Below are positions 1 through 11,757 of a DNA stretch of 64,000 nt, piece by piece. The position numbers and the translations under genes are program-made. How positions within the stretch are numbered: position 1 is the first letter of the stretch; each line of letters opens with the position of its first letter. The stretch is taken from contig CM060958.1 of the NCBI GenBank assembly GCA_030765055.1, positions 80,670,068 through 80,734,067 of the forward strand, written 5' to 3'. The notes beneath the pieces are model-generated. The model was not told the DNA's origin. It ran no database searches and saw nothing but the letters and a program-made list of their open reading frames with translations. This DNA comes from Mantis religiosa (taxonomy: Eukaryota; Arthropoda; Insecta; Mantodea; Mantidae).

Positions 1-734
1 ACATTTCTCTGAAGTGCATTTGTAAAATTAACCATAAAATAGTTTAATGTTTGAAAAAGGAGCCACATGTTGCAGTGTTTTGTCCCGCAACAAAGCAGAA
101 AAGGTTATATGAATGCACTGATTTATCACAGAAACACATAACATTCCAAGCATCAAGAGTTTCAGTGCTTAAAGCAATGATAGACTTCATTCAATGAAAT
201 AAAAACATATATATTTTAGGCTCAGAATTAATGACTTCACGTCTATTAGAGAATATGATATGAGGCTTGGAATAAATGCTTTAGAATAGGATTTATTAAA
301 GCAACATCATATTCAAAATTGAAGCTTTAAACTCAAAAAAAAAAATTGTGTAGATTTCCACTGGATGGAAACTGATAATAGCAGAATATGCCAATTTTGT
401 TGTTATTTCCTTTTTTCCTAGCTCTAAAATACCATTTTTACTGTCATAGCTGGCTTTAATGTCGTCAGGTAATACAAAAAGTAAAAATCCCCGTTTGCAT
501 TTATACCTATAAACATAATATACAATGTATTAAACCATTATCACAATGGAAGTTCAAAAATTTGTAATTGCGTATTCTTAATATTTCATATTCCTCAAAA
601 TTTAAGTATACTGAAACAGCGTTGTATCGCTCTTTTATAACAGAAGGTAATTCAAAATTTGGGATAACATTCCTTGCATATAGAAAATAAAACATGTTAT
701 ATGAACATTGGTCTGGAAATTGTTAACTGGCATA
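1..734. other. No gene recognised; AT-rich intron-like sequence
   Basis: AT-rich DNA with stops in all frames and no repeat family I can name. It probably belongs to the last intron of the receptor gene whose terminal exon is at 5047-5168. Confidence 0.5.
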
Positions 735-1710
735 ATGGCAACTCCTTTTTTAAACGGTGTGATGCATAATGTAGTGCGATCCATATAACCTGGACTTTTG
801 AACCAATAATAGAACACACGTGCAACTTTAGGAAAATATATTACACAATTGGTGGATTACATTACACTATTTACATCTCAGAGAAGTTGGAAGTGTCCTC
901 CACCAGCATCTATACATGTTTGCACTCGTCTCACCATATTCTCTGAAGTTTTATGTAGAATATCCTCGCTAATGTTAATTATTCCGGTTCGAGAGAACAT
1001 CAATTATCCGTGGCCTATTCTTGTACACTCTCTCTTGTATAGTTCCTTGATAATCAAATAATCTCAAAAGGTCTGTCGCTCCCCAGATCCCCTGACCTAA
1101 CCTCACCGGATGTTTTATTGTGGGGGTATCCAAAAAATAGTGTACAAGAATGGGCCACGGATGATTGATGTCCAATTCCAACATCAATTCGAACCGAAAT
1201 AAGTAACATTGGCGAGGATACTCTCCGTAAAACTTCAGAGAATATGGTAAGACGAGTGCAAACATGTATAGATGCCGGTGGAGAACACTTTCAACATTTT
1301 TTCTGAGATGTAAAGGGTGCAATGAGGTCTCCCAGTGTCCGCCTCGGTTGCGTAGATGGTAGTATGTCTGCCTCATGTTCAAGAGGTCCCGAGTTCGAAT
1401 CTCGGTAAGGGTGAGTTACCTGGATAAGGTTTTCCCGGGGTTTTTTCCTTATCCTTCAGGACGAATGTCGGGTAACTCTAAGCTCCATGGAACCTGGAAT
1501 CATTTGAGCATCATTTCACCCAATTCATTCACCGTCTGATATGACTTAAAGTTGGAGGACGTAAATTACAAAAAAAAATGTAATCTTCCAATTGTGTATT
1601 ATATTCTCCCAAAGTTGCAAGTGCGTGCAATTATTGGTTCAAAAGTTGTGGCCTATTTAAATTGTTCAGGTATATATGGATCGCACTATATGTAGCTCCT
1701 GTGGCCATAA
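735..1710. mobile_element. Inverted duplication of a Tc1/mariner-like transposase 3' end
   Basis: The left arm (about 776-1028) and right arm (about 1135-1320, continuing at 1577-1690 after an inserted SINE) are reverse complements. Both carry, for example, the stretches for 'CATCTATACATGTTTGCACT' and 'TTGGTTCAAAAGT'. Read on + from about 1080, the right arm gives a degenerate transposase C-terminus with 'RSPDL', 'DVLLWGYP', 'EDTLRKTSENMVRR' and 'GGEHFQHF', typical of insect Tc1/mariner-like transposases of the WFQQDGA type. The left arm is the same coding end on the - strand. The unique loop is only about 105 bp, so a transcript could fold into a long hairpin. Arm limits are by eye. Confidence 0.7.
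1341..1577 (+). mobile_element. SINE-1 (tRNA-derived), full length
   Basis: tRNA-like head with an A-box-like 'GTAGATGGTAGTATG' and a B-box-like 'CGAGTTCGAATCTCGG'. The body contains 'CGAATGTCGGGTAACTC' and the 3' end 'GGAGGACGTAAATTACA' followed by A9. The same sequence recurs at six other places in the window in both orientations. It interrupts the right arm of the inverted duplication, so it is younger than that structure. Confidence 0.85.
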
Positions 1711-1734
1711 CCCCACAACAGAAGAGTGGTTTAA

Positions 1735-2034
1735 TTGTACAACATTCACTTTTACTTCTGGTTAAACTAGGTGGAGGTAATACAGTTCACCGTTGTTGTC
1801 ACTGTGCTACAGTACAGTAAGAAGTCCGTTTTTAGACACCGGTACTCAATTCATTCCTCATTTCAGGCTTTCTGTCCGTCGATTTCTGAATAGCAAGTTT
1901 CCTAGCAGATAGATAGGCAGAGGTGACCCATTTCGTGGCCTCCACGCTCGTTGACTCTAACTCACTGGATTTTTATTTGTGGGAACATTTGAAGCCTGTT
2001 GTTTATGCAACTCCATTCGAGATGTAGAAATGAA
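1735..2034 (+). pseudogene. Tc1/mariner-like transposase C-terminal fragment
   Basis: A degenerate + strand reading gives 'WPPRSLTLT' and 'FICGNI'/'FYLWEHLKPVVYATPFEM' across a frame change. This resembles the segment around the third catalytic Asp of DDE transposases ('PPRSPDLTPLDFYLW'). It ends abruptly where a fragment of the SINE-3 family begins. No start or intact frame is present. Confidence 0.5.
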
Positions 2035-2090
2035 ATGAAATGTGTAGTGTTTAACGCCCGCTTTTACTACATACGGCACCCCAGGCGGTG
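2034..2090 (-). mobile_element. SINE-3 3' fragment
   Basis: The segment around 'GTGTAGTGTTTAACGCCCGC' and 'TTTTACTACATACGGCACC' matches the left end of the fuller copy at 27828-28062. Homology stops soon after the GGCACC block. Confidence 0.7.
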
Positions 2091-2114
2091 CAGATGTAGA
2101 GACTCCCCGTGCTC

Positions 2115-3690
2115 GTACTATCGATATGAAATTCTCCAGGCCTAACTCAGTGCATTTGGGAGCTGTGGCATGTCGGGGTGTCGAGAGAGTATTGCCGCTC
2201 AGTTCGGCTCAATTATTTGGCAGGGTCTTGACTCCTAGGGTCGTCAGCATCGCCAATAAAATTTGAAAAATATCGATGTCCTCGGCTGCTCTCGGAGTTA
2301 TCCTAATATTCATGAATATAGGATCTGTGACAAGGATTTCTTGATTCCGAGGGCGTTTTGAGTGGATCAATTAGGGTACTTGGAAAGAAACACAGGTTAA
2401 TTCTCTTATGATGATCGGTTGTATTTCAATTACTCTCGAAATACATGTTAATTAGGCGAACTCTGAATGGTAGGCTTCGCGCTGGCGTGGTTGTACTCCC
2501 GTGTCTATAACACGACTCATCGGATTAGCACCCAGCTACTAACTACCTTTAATTGAACGCGATTTCTTTAGTTTACTCGTCCGTTCAGTTTAGCCCACAG
2601 TAGCCAAAATAGCCTTAATGAACGCGATTTCCGTCTTCGTGCTGTCGCACGACGGTTCAGCTCGACCCCCAGCTAGCGACTGAACTATAGATATGTATTT
2701 GTTCCCAGATATGTCACATGACACTTCGCTTCCACCTTCAGTTCATTATTTTTAATTAGTTGGTCGGTAGAACACATGGAGTCCCACTCACTCTAGACCA
2801 CCCAAAATGTCCCCTTCCTGTCGAACTATGTTTGAAGGCAAACGCCAGATGCGACCCTTCAAATTTATGGTTGCGGTTAGCTTTCCTAGGGGAGAAAAAA
2901 TCCTACCGATTCAGAGCCCGTAACAAACTTGACCCTGCACACAAGATATTTGTTTCAATACATGTATATATTCCTTTAACATTAAATTAATCTTCTATAT
3001 GTTCCTTAACAGTTAATTAATCAACTTGAGGAAGAGAGTACCGTTTCAGAGTCCATGCAACGGTGGGTAAACGGATGCATTGCAGCTAATGACGGCCATT
3101 TCGAACATGTGCTGGGATATCCTGTTTTCCTACGATTCTGTCATTGAGTGTTTTATGGGATTCAGCAGAAGAAGAAGTACTCTAAGGAAACAAACAATTT
3201 CTGGACCTATGTTCATATAATAGTTTTATCCTCTATCCGTAAGAAATGTTTTCTCACATTTTGATACTCATGTTTGTTACACCCTGCCTATGTACTAGAA
3301 ATATGATACTTATACATGGATATTCAGTGTCGGTGTGAGTGGTTCAGTTCGTAAGGGATGTCACAATGATCCTGAAGGTCGCGAATTCAAACTCAGACCA
3401 CACCAATGTTTTATTTCTAAGTGAGCTTTAAAATAACAACCTCTGATAAGTGGATTTACTGGCTATAACATAGCTTCTGAGGGGCAAAATTCCCGCATAC
3501 CAGCGGCGCTAATATGGTCCTAAAAATTGACAGCATCAAAACGAAATGGGTCCCTTTTCCAGATATTTGGCGCCCTTTCTAGCAGGTGGCTCATGATGCT
3601 TTGTTAAAGGAGTTTTTTATCAATTAATATAGCCGTATGCTTTAATTTTTCATCTTCATTTGTAAAGTTCTTCAAAGTTTACAAGTTAAA
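2115..3690. other. No gene recognised
   Basis: Non-coding sequence with slightly higher GC between 2110 and 2750. The region 3330-3410 contains 'GTGAGTGGTTCAGTT' and 'GCGAATTCAAACTC', which vaguely resemble tRNA A and B boxes, possibly an old SINE. The 76-codon ORF at 2760-2990 shows no recognisable domain. Confidence 0.4.
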
Positions 3691-4560
3691 CTTTAAAATA
3701 AGACCTGAAGCTTTCCTGGCGAGGAATACATTCTAGATCTTCTCGGACAAAAAAGCCAAGTGAAAAGACGTTTCGAGAGCGTATATCGCTCCCATCATCA
3801 GGATATTTGAAGAAGTGCTATAATCACAAAATTTATTACTGGATATAACACAAATGTCGACAAAGACGCCCGCCTCAGTAGCGTGGTGGTAGCATGTCTG
3901 CCTTGCGTTCAAAAGGTCCCGAGTTCGAATCTCGGTTAGGGCGAGTTACCTGGATAAGGGTTTTTCCGGGGTTTTCCCTTGTCCTGATAGACGAATGTCG
4001 GGTAGCTCAAAGCTCCATGGACCTCGAACTCATTTGAGCTTCATTTCACCAAGTTCACCAATCGTCTGATATGATTTAATGTTGGAGGACATAAATTACA
4101 CAAAAGAAATTTGTATTACTGAACAAAAAACTGTTTCAGTAAATTAAATGCCAGGTCAGGAGATAACGTGAGTGTAGAAAATTAATTAGGTCAAGGAAAC
4201 GTAACTACCTAACTTGACGATCAAGCTGTGTAAATGTGTGCTTCTTAAGCCAACGGATTTCCATTTTAAGGCTGGTTTCCAAGAGCAGCAGAACTGAAAT
4301 CCAGTATCAAGATTAACCGTGCTGCTCTCTGAGGAAATGGCCAAAGCCTCCTTAACCCTCCGCTCCCAGTAACTGTTTATTGCAACCAGAATAAACGAAC
4401 ATGAACGGAGCATTCGTTTAATACAACCTGAGAAGTCTGGACTGGTAGAGCATTGCTTTGATAATGACCATAGAGACAACTTTTAGGAGACAACCATATT
4501 GGCAAAATCCCGAGAAGATCTGTAATATAAGTTAAACTTTCATTGGGAAAATTAGTTTTG
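3691..4560 (-). mobile_element. Penelope-like element (PLE) 3' end, split by a SINE
   Basis: The - strand encodes the C-terminus of a PLE protein: 'YWERRVKEALAI' then 'VNLDTGFQFCCSWKPAL', the usual segment after the GIY-YIG endonuclease domain. It is followed by the 'CCTGATGATGGGAG'/'CGAAACGTCTTTTCACTTGG' untranslated end. The same end occurs at 36644-37092 without the SINE, which fixes the SINE as a later insertion. The RT and the GIY-YIG core are absent here. Family features are from general knowledge; the copy-to-copy match is seen directly. Confidence 0.65.
3868..4104 (+). mobile_element. SINE-1, full length
   Basis: Starts GCCCGCCTCAGTAGCGTGGTG, has the B-box 'CGAGTTCGAATCTCGG', and ends 'GGAGGACATAAATTACA' with a short A-rich tail. 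It lies inside the PLE 3' end. Comparison with the PLE copy at 36644-37092 shows the site without an insertion. Confidence 0.85.
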
Positions 4561-5046
4561 AAACATTTGTAGTGGTTTCCTTAATATTCGTAAATTGTAA
4601 ATATGTAAAATAGGCTCCTGGTGGCACATTTCAGGGAGAAGAATAAATGTTTACGAATTTTAACCAGTCCGTTGTCACCATGGCAATCCGTCCTATAAAT
4701 TAAATATGGTATATCTGAGAAACTTAGTTTATGGTCACCACAGTTGGTTAACATAGCTTAAGTTTGTAAACGTGATTATAATATTCGCCTCTAAGCCGTT
4801 CACCAAGAAATGTCACTTCTTATATAAAATTAAATAATACATATCCATTACTTAATTTAACCTTGAGAATCATATTCCACTCATCAATGATGACAAAATG
4901 CTCATAAGTAGTGCAGCAATGTTGTAGCAACGAAGTTTGTAAATACCTAGAGCTTGCATCCTTTAAAGCTTATGTTCCCCACGAAATGATAATTGAGTTG
5001 GTATGCGTTCTCCTGTATAATAATATGCTGTATTTTTTCGTTTCAG

Positions 5047-5168
5047 TTTTGTGGTATGTGTTTGTGGTCTTCAACTCGACGCAGGGCGTATTTATCTTCC
5101 TAGCGTTTAGCTGTAACTCCAAAGTTCGACAAGAACTGCAACGTGTGTTCAAGAAATCCAGAGACTAA
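5047..5168 (+). CDS. Terminal exon of an upstream methuselah-like GPCR paralogue (TM7 and tail)
   Basis: An acceptor 'TTTCGTTTCAG' precedes the exon. With phase 1 (two bases completing a split codon) it reads 'LWYVFVVFNSTQGVFIFLAF' then 'SCNSKVRQELQRVFKKSRD' and a stop at 5166-5168. This is the seventh transmembrane helix and short basic cytoplasmic tail of a secretin/methuselah-type receptor; N-x-x-QG-x-FIF is the family signature. It matches exon 6 of the complete gene at 61012-61187 in splice phase and most TM7 positions, differing mainly in a shorter tail. The preceding exons (TM1-6 and ectodomain) are not visible in 1-5046 and presumably lie before the window. An 'ACATAAATATAC' at about 5260 is a weak polyadenylation candidate. 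Confidence 0.85.
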
Positions 5169-8163
5169 AGCCATGAGATATATAACAATGATTTCTAGTA
5201 TTAGTTTTGAAATAGTCACTTATTGGTTATTGTTTAAAAATGTTATAAAATGTTTAGAACATAAATATACTTTAGGAGTCAAATTCTCAGTACTATAATC
5301 TTCCTTATAGTACCTTACTTATTAGAACTACAGGTGTTCAATTCCTCAGTAGAGCAGAGAGCATTTTACTGCTTCTTCCACTTATCGTAATATGTGGTGG
5401 TAGCGTATATGGTTGAGCGAGACAAATTCTAGCCTCTTGTCATTTATTATTCATTTCCTGCACCGTGACTGGCATAGTTTGCACTTCCTGAACAGTCTCA
5501 ATGTTGCTGTCTGACGAGAAGATGTAACCAGAGATTTCACACGACTATGGACTATTGCATCAGCTTCCTGTTGATTCATGTCGACCACTTACAGGTGGCC
5601 GTACACATGCTATTTGCTGAATAAGCGTAATCTGAGTCACGTAGATGCTGATTGGTGGCTAGAATATTTTGAGAAACATAATCATGATTAGCTTAGCTCG
5701 AAAACTTCGATGTAGCTCCTCTAACGTGGGAAATGCTGACTTAGCCATTAGTGCTATTTTGCTATATTTCACGCAGGTTAAGCAGCCTGCGGGAAGTCTT
5801 TCAGAGTCAATCTGAGAATGGACAGAGTCAGATACAGTGTAAAAAGATTGTCAGCCATTAAGATCCTCAACCATATTTGTGACAATATTGGTAATCTAAA
5901 GTATTGTATTTCGACACAAACTGTGTATATACTATCTGTGACCATAACCAATGTCGTGAGCCGCATGCGGATCTTGAAACAGTCTCGTGCGGCTCTTGAC
6001 ACCTAACTTAGAGTAAAATTAATATAATTAATGGAAGCTAACAACACCTCAAGGCCGGCGGTAGAAGAAAAATAGTTTCCTGAACTTAATGGCTCCCAAT
6101 GTTTGTTGCTTGTGAGATCGAGCATTTGCAATCACTAAACATATATTTACAAAGAAGATAAATACGTATTTCTGATTTGGCCCAAGACTGCATTTCTTTC
6201 ACAGAAAGTTAAAGCTCAGACTAAAACATTTGCGCTCTTCAAATGTTTGAAAAAATTACTGAAAGCCCTCCTGACCTTGAGATGGAAACAAGATTACTTG
6301 AGAAACATATCTGGACTTTCTGGAGAGATCAATGCAGATTTAGTATTTGAGATCACTAAAACCTTCATTTTTATTCCTGGAAAAGCCTTTTGCTGTTGAT
6401 GTGGGCGATTGTTGTCCTTTTCCATCACCAATAACAAAGAATACACAACTGTAACTACTAGAACTGCAAGAGGACGAAGGTCTAAAAGGACTCAAACGAA
6501 GTGGCGTTTCTACCGTAGAATTTTGAAAGAGTATTCCAGAAGAAAAATGCTTTCAAAAGAGTGTGCTAAGAAGTAGTAAGTACATTTCAATCTTTGGGAC
6601 TACTTATGTGTGTGAATCACCGTACTTAGCGCTTAAATGCATTATATATTTATATCGATCTAAACTGATCAATATTTAAGTGAACTTACATGAACTGCGC
6701 TTACTAGTTATCAGCAATATTTATAAAAACTAATGGGAAAAATAAACACTCTAAAAGGCACTACTCAAAAGTAGAATCTCATTCCTTCATGTATACAACG
6801 ATGTTATGTGTAGTGAAAAAGATAAACGTTCCTTCTTTTGTTATAAAATGAAAAATGTGACTTCTTTTATAGACCATTTTATAAACATCTCTTACAATGT
6901 GGTTTGCTTCCAATTACTTTCATAAATCTGTGACTCCCAAAATTAAGGTTAGTTGCCACTTCTGTTATAGCCATAGTTTTCCTCGGAAATCATGTTTTGA
7001 GGCTTCTTGAATCCAAATAAACGTTTAAAAGTAGGCGAGTGTCTGTCTGTCTCTATGTCCGTGAACAGCCAATCTCAAATGAAATAGCACTAAATTTGAT
7101 AATTTAGTTTAATAATTTTCGAAGTTCCAAGATGAAGAGTTTCAGGAAAATATCTTTCCACAATTTATGATAATTTGACAATTTGATGAAATGTTTGCTA
7201 TCTCAAAAATTGTAATTAATAATATTAAAATACTGCACATTTCAGATGTTTACATGTAAAGTAAAATAAACATCTTGAACACTCTGCCATCCTCAAAAGA
7301 TATCACTATCATATCCAAAGAGGTAGGAAGGCTTAGTAAAAATAGGAGAGATTAGTACACCACAACACAAATATTGTTCCTGCCTTTATAGTGTAAGTGT
7401 TAATTACCCTGTTACTGGCACTTTCCATAACTATTTTTACATCATTCCAAACATTCTCCACATATGGTGTCTTTGATACTGGATTTTATGTATAAAATTA
7501 CAGTAGTTGCTAACTTGACCTGCAAAAAGTGCGTGTATTGCAATTAAATTTCTGAACGGACTTCTCCTAGGATGCAAACTTCTTTAAAAAAGTACATAGG
7601 GTTTCATCGCTTGATAATTACGTACACTAAGCAAGCAGTTCTATAAATTGTAACCTTTTTTGAAAGGTGTACATTGACCACTCTGTAATTATATTTTTCA
7701 ACTGCATGGCGATTCTAGCTACAAGCAATCAAGAAAAGTACATGAAAATATATTCTATGAGGGTAACTAATTACTAGTATATAAAAGAGCACTGCATATG
7801 GACAAATGCGCACCGAAGTGCGTGCAGCAGACATGTAATTCGATCACTACATTCTTGAATGCACCTGTCCGCCATTTTCGTTTACATTAACAAGAATTTA
7901 GCTAATAGTCTTCTGTAAAACCTTGATGAATCGCAAGAGAGCTAACATTATGTTACATTTTTAACCAAATTTTAACAAATAAGGTATAAAGCGGAACGTG
8001 TCGCTTTTCGGTAGTTACGTGTTGGTTTTCTGAGTACAAAGATCCTTATACTTTAACAGGTCAAATTTTAATAATTTTATATTTCCTTTGTTATAATTTA
8101 AATCCCTGTTGTATTTAAAAGTGGAACTTGAGCACTGAAAGGAATAATTCCTAAAGGAAGTCA
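5169..8163. other. 3' UTR of the upstream receptor, then intergenic DNA without recognised genes
   Basis: The first few hundred bases are AT-rich and probably 3' UTR. I see no conserved coding frame, RNA gene or named repeat through about 8160. The ORFs at 5778-6002 and 5818-6006 are short, overlap on opposite strands and have no domain. Confidence 0.4.
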
Positions 8164-8545
8164 TTATAAGGATGGTGGGTTCAAACAAGGTATAAACAGA
8201 TGACTTTTAAGCGTGCTTAAATGTGACAATCTCACTTTAACCACAATTTGGTTAATTGATGGAATTAATTGTTCTTCCATACTAGCCGTGAGTAGGCTAA
8301 GGTTTCGATAGATAAAGTCAGCACCTATGAAACCTGGTACTTCAGTACTAACAGCAGAGTAAGTGACCACAAACGGGGTGCATCTCAGTATATGAGAATC
8401 CCCTAGTGGTTTATTGGGAAAATATGAGTCAGCTGGACAGTTTAACGTGATGCTGGAATGTTGGTCATGGTAGTTCAATGTTTAAGAGCAACAGGATGGA
8501 GACCGGGAGATCCGTGTTTCAAATCTAGAATAGCTTTTAGATGAG
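8164..8545 (+). mobile_element. SINE-4 (tRNA-like) repeat, degenerate, with inverted flank
   Basis: 8465-8515 matches the tRNA-like unit at 19431-19504 ('GGTCATGGTAGTTCAATG', 'GGAGATCCGTG'). The preceding 'CTAGTGGTTTATTGGGAAAA' matches 26388-26410, upstream of another copy. The segment 8235-8310 is the reverse complement of the unit's downstream tail (compare 'ACGGCTAGTGTG' at 19553). The locus is therefore an inverted arrangement of the same family. Confidence 0.6.
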
Positions 8546-8744
8546 TGAATTGCCATCGTCACGCATCGATTTTGTGAGATGCGAGTCGCTATTCATTTGA
8601 TCTTGTGGTCATAAAAGAGCATGGGATTTCCAAAAATATAAAATAGTAAGAACTTTTTAAATATCAGACTTCCGTTACTGTGTTCTTCATATACTGAAGG
8701 TATAAGTGCAATGGAATTTATGTAGATAGAATAAGCGTCTATGA

Positions 8745-9197
8745 TGTCGCGAGGCGCCTATTACGTGGTAAGAGAGAGAGAGAGAGAGAAGAGAAGCGGG
8801 GAGTGAGGGAGACGGATAGCGTTAAAGCCATGCCTACGCTAATGCGCAGCGCTAATGACATGCCGAGGAGTGGCGGGGTGGTGAGAGAAGTAACCAGAAG
8901 TTACTGGGCCGTTTTTCCCCCTTCTCCTGCCGCCTCGAAAGACCGTGATGCTTCGTTAATAGTCAGGAAACTTCTAGATACTGCAATTGGTGTATATAAG
9001 TGATGCATTGGACGAGAGAGTTTAGTTTACGGCAAGGAACCGAGATAGTGCAGTGTGGACCTGCGGCAGACGAACTGGAAGATTGTAATTGTGTATGTGA
9101 CGTAATCCTGCTACTGCAAGTGCACTTCTACAGAAATAAAGAACATTTTGAATTGCTGCAACTTGGACTTTTAATCCCACGAACCCAAAAAGTCACA
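8745..9197 (+). repeat. LTR-like repeat, family copy 1
   Basis: Starts TGTCGCGAGGCG and ends AAAAGTCACA (TGT...ACA). It contains a TATA box 'TATATAAG' at 8993-9000 and a polyadenylation signal AATAAA at 9135, the order expected of a retroviral-type LTR. Its last 60 bp ('ATAAAGAACATTTTGAATT', 'CGAACCCAAAAAGTCACA') recur at 12045-12548, 38116-38523 and, inverted, at 60288-60745. No gag/pol sequence or partner LTR is adjacent, so it looks solo. A target-site duplication is not clear. Confidence 0.55.
8771..8789. repeat. (GA)n microsatellite
   Basis: Uninterrupted GA dinucleotides within the LTR-like repeat. Confidence 0.9.
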
Positions 9198-9779
9198 ATA
9201 AAAACAACTTATGGACAAGTGAGCAGAAAAGACCGTACTCACCTCAAATTTCCAATTCTATTTTGTCCAATTTGGTTACTGCAATTACAAGAGTTCTAAT
9301 TTCCGTGAAATAAATATCTGTGAAGACTGGTGTGGCAAAGTTCTCTCAATGCCAACAAATGTAAGAAAAGGGATTTTCCTACCATATGATGTACGTACCG
9401 GTGTCAATGCACAGCAAAGTGACTGATGTCAAAGGGTGCTTTGCTTGTAGGTTATAAGTGCTACGAATATGTATATCTAAAGTATCAAAATGCCGCGTGC
9501 CGTTAGTACTGGATTCATTGTTTAGCATTACTGTTGTCACCAACATCCTAGATCCATATATTTCAGATAGCATGGACTTATATAATTTCTAAACAAAATA
9601 ATTTAAAATATTGTATTTGAGATACTTCCGCTACTTCATGCCTTCTCTTTTTTGAAAGATTTTAAACATCTCCTTTATCTTTTGATTCTCTTCGTATGGG
9701 GATTTACAAGTGGTTGCCCGGGCACAGAGGACTGTCGATCACAGAGGTTGGCTGATCAGCCTGAAGGGAGGAAGGAAAT
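9198..9779. other. No feature recognised
   Basis: AT-rich sequence between an LTR-like repeat and a SINE-3 remnant, without a convincing ORF. Confidence 0.4.
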
Positions 9780-9925
9780 AATATGAAATGTGGGGGGAAG
9801 TGGATAAAAGGAAACGTGATTGTGAAGCATAATGAATGTCCGGATAAACCGGAAAAAATACATCCAAACACCGAGTTGTCCATCATAACCTCACTACGGT
9901 TCCCTGGTTCCCTGGGAAGGAAGGA
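9780..9925 (-). mobile_element. SINE-3 degenerate copy
   Basis: The block 'CCGGAAAAAATACATCC', 'CACCGAGTTGTCCATCA' and 'CGGTTCCCTGGTTCCC' aligns collinearly with the central part and tRNA-like end of the copy at 27828-28062. It is strongly diverged. Confidence 0.5.
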
Positions 9926-10766
9926 ACAGCAAAGCTTTTCATTATTTATCCGCTTAATTTTTTAATAGATAAGTAATGAAAGGAGGCAAAACTTCGTGTT
10001 TGTGTCCCCAAAGAACTGCTACACTATAGCGCTTGATAGAGCTTAATTATATTTCCTATGAGTGAATAAATGCCTACTGCATACTACAGCATCTTGTACT
10101 CACGAGGGTTAACCTAGTCATGAATGAGGATTATTTAGCAGACTCATTAAATCACGTTTCTGCGAGTGCCTGACCTACTACTCCCATTTTCTAACTAAAT
10201 TATCTTCTTCTTCTTTTTCTTCTTCTAACTCACGGCTTTGGATTGCTTAACCCATCTTTTCATCGGTCTTCCCTGGTTTCTTCTTCCCATAGGTTTATAG
10301 TTTAAGGCTATTTTTGGTATTCTGTTATTATTCATCCTTTGAACATGTTCTCTCCATTGATTTCCATTTCTTTCAATAGTATGCTTTATTTCTTCTACTT
10401 TTAATTCTGTCATAATACCCTGACTACGTTCCTTATCAATTTTGGTATATCCAGCTATTGCTCTTATGAATTTCAATTCTGATGACTGTATTCTCGTACT
10501 ATTTCTTTTTGTTAGTGTCCATGTTTCTGATCCATAGATCACAGTTGGTATTGCCATTGTTTTGTATAGTTTTATTATAGAGTCCTTTCTTGCTTTATTT
10601 TTTAATGTTATTTTTATTGTGGCTGTTATATAGTTAAATTTATTTATTTTCTCTGTTATATCAGCTTCCCCTTGGTACGAGACATTACATCCTAAATACT
10701 TAAAGTGTGATTTCTGCTCAACTATGATGTTATCTAACACTATTTTTGATCTTAATGGATTAATTC

Positions 10767-11004
10767 CGCCCGCCTCGATAGCGTGGTGGTAGCATGTCTG
10801 CCTCACGTTCAAGAGGTCCTGAGTTCGAATCTCGGTCAGGGTGATTTACCTGGATAAGGCTTTTTCCGGGCTTTTCCCTTATCCTGAAAGAAGAATGTCG
10901 GGTAACTCTAAGCTCTATGGACCCTGGACTCATTTGAGCATCATATCCATTCCATTCATCGTCCGATATGACTTAACGTTGGAGGACGTAAATTACAAAA
11001 AACT
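10767..11004 (+). mobile_element. SINE-1 with perfect target-site duplication
   Basis: A full-length tRNA-derived SINE inserted in the RT gene. The 12-bp direct repeat TGGATTAATTCC immediately precedes GCCCGCCTCG and follows the A6 tail. This gives exact ends and shows L1-type retroposition into the LINE. Confidence 0.95.
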
Positions 11005-11349
11005 GGATTAATTCCTTTAAATGCCATTGTTTTGGATTTATTTGCTGATATTTTCATTCCATATTCTGTAGCAATTTTATCTAGACTATACAGCATTTTC
11101 TGCAGGTCATCTTCATTTGTGGCCATTATTATTTGATCATCTGCATACAACATTGTTTTCAATTTATCTCCTGATACATTAATGCCTCCATTGACTTTAT
11201 TCGACCAAATCCTTACTATTTCGTCAACATACAAATTAAAAAAGCGGTTGGTAAAGGACAACCTTGTCTTACGCCACCATTAACTATTACTGGTTCTCTT
11301 TTATTTATTTTTATTTTTGTGTTAATGTACATACTTTTTATAACTTCAA

Positions 11350-11757
11350 TTAGTTGTATAGGTATGTCTCTATTATTTAAAATTTTCCACAGTATCAAAA
11401 GCTTTATAATAGTCAATACATAGTAAGTGCGTCTCTAAATTTTCTTCTCGTCGTTTTTCTATTATTTGTTTAAGAGTAAAAACATTGTCAATGGTGCTTC
11501 TTCCTTTTCTAAAACCAGTTGTATAGGTATGTTGTATAGGTATAGGTTGTATAGGTATGTCTCTTAGTTGTATAAGTATGTCTCTTAGTTGTATAGGTAT
11601 GTCTCTATTATTTAAAATTTTCCACAGTATCAAAAGCTTTATAATAGTCAATACATAGTAAGTGCGTCTCTAAACTTTCTTCTCGTCGTTTTTCTATTAT
11701 TTGTTTAAGAGTAAAAACATTGTCAATGGTGCTTCTTCCTTTTCTAAAACCAGTTTC
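11350..11757. repeat. Internal duplication within the LINE RT
   Basis: The roughly 165-bp segment coding 'FRKGRSTIDNVFTLKQ' to 'YYKAFDTVENFK' is present twice (about 11350-11515 and 11590-11755) with only a few differences. The copies are joined by a short minisatellite of 'GTTGTATAGGTATGTCTCTTA' type units between 11516 and 11605. Confidence 0.85.
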
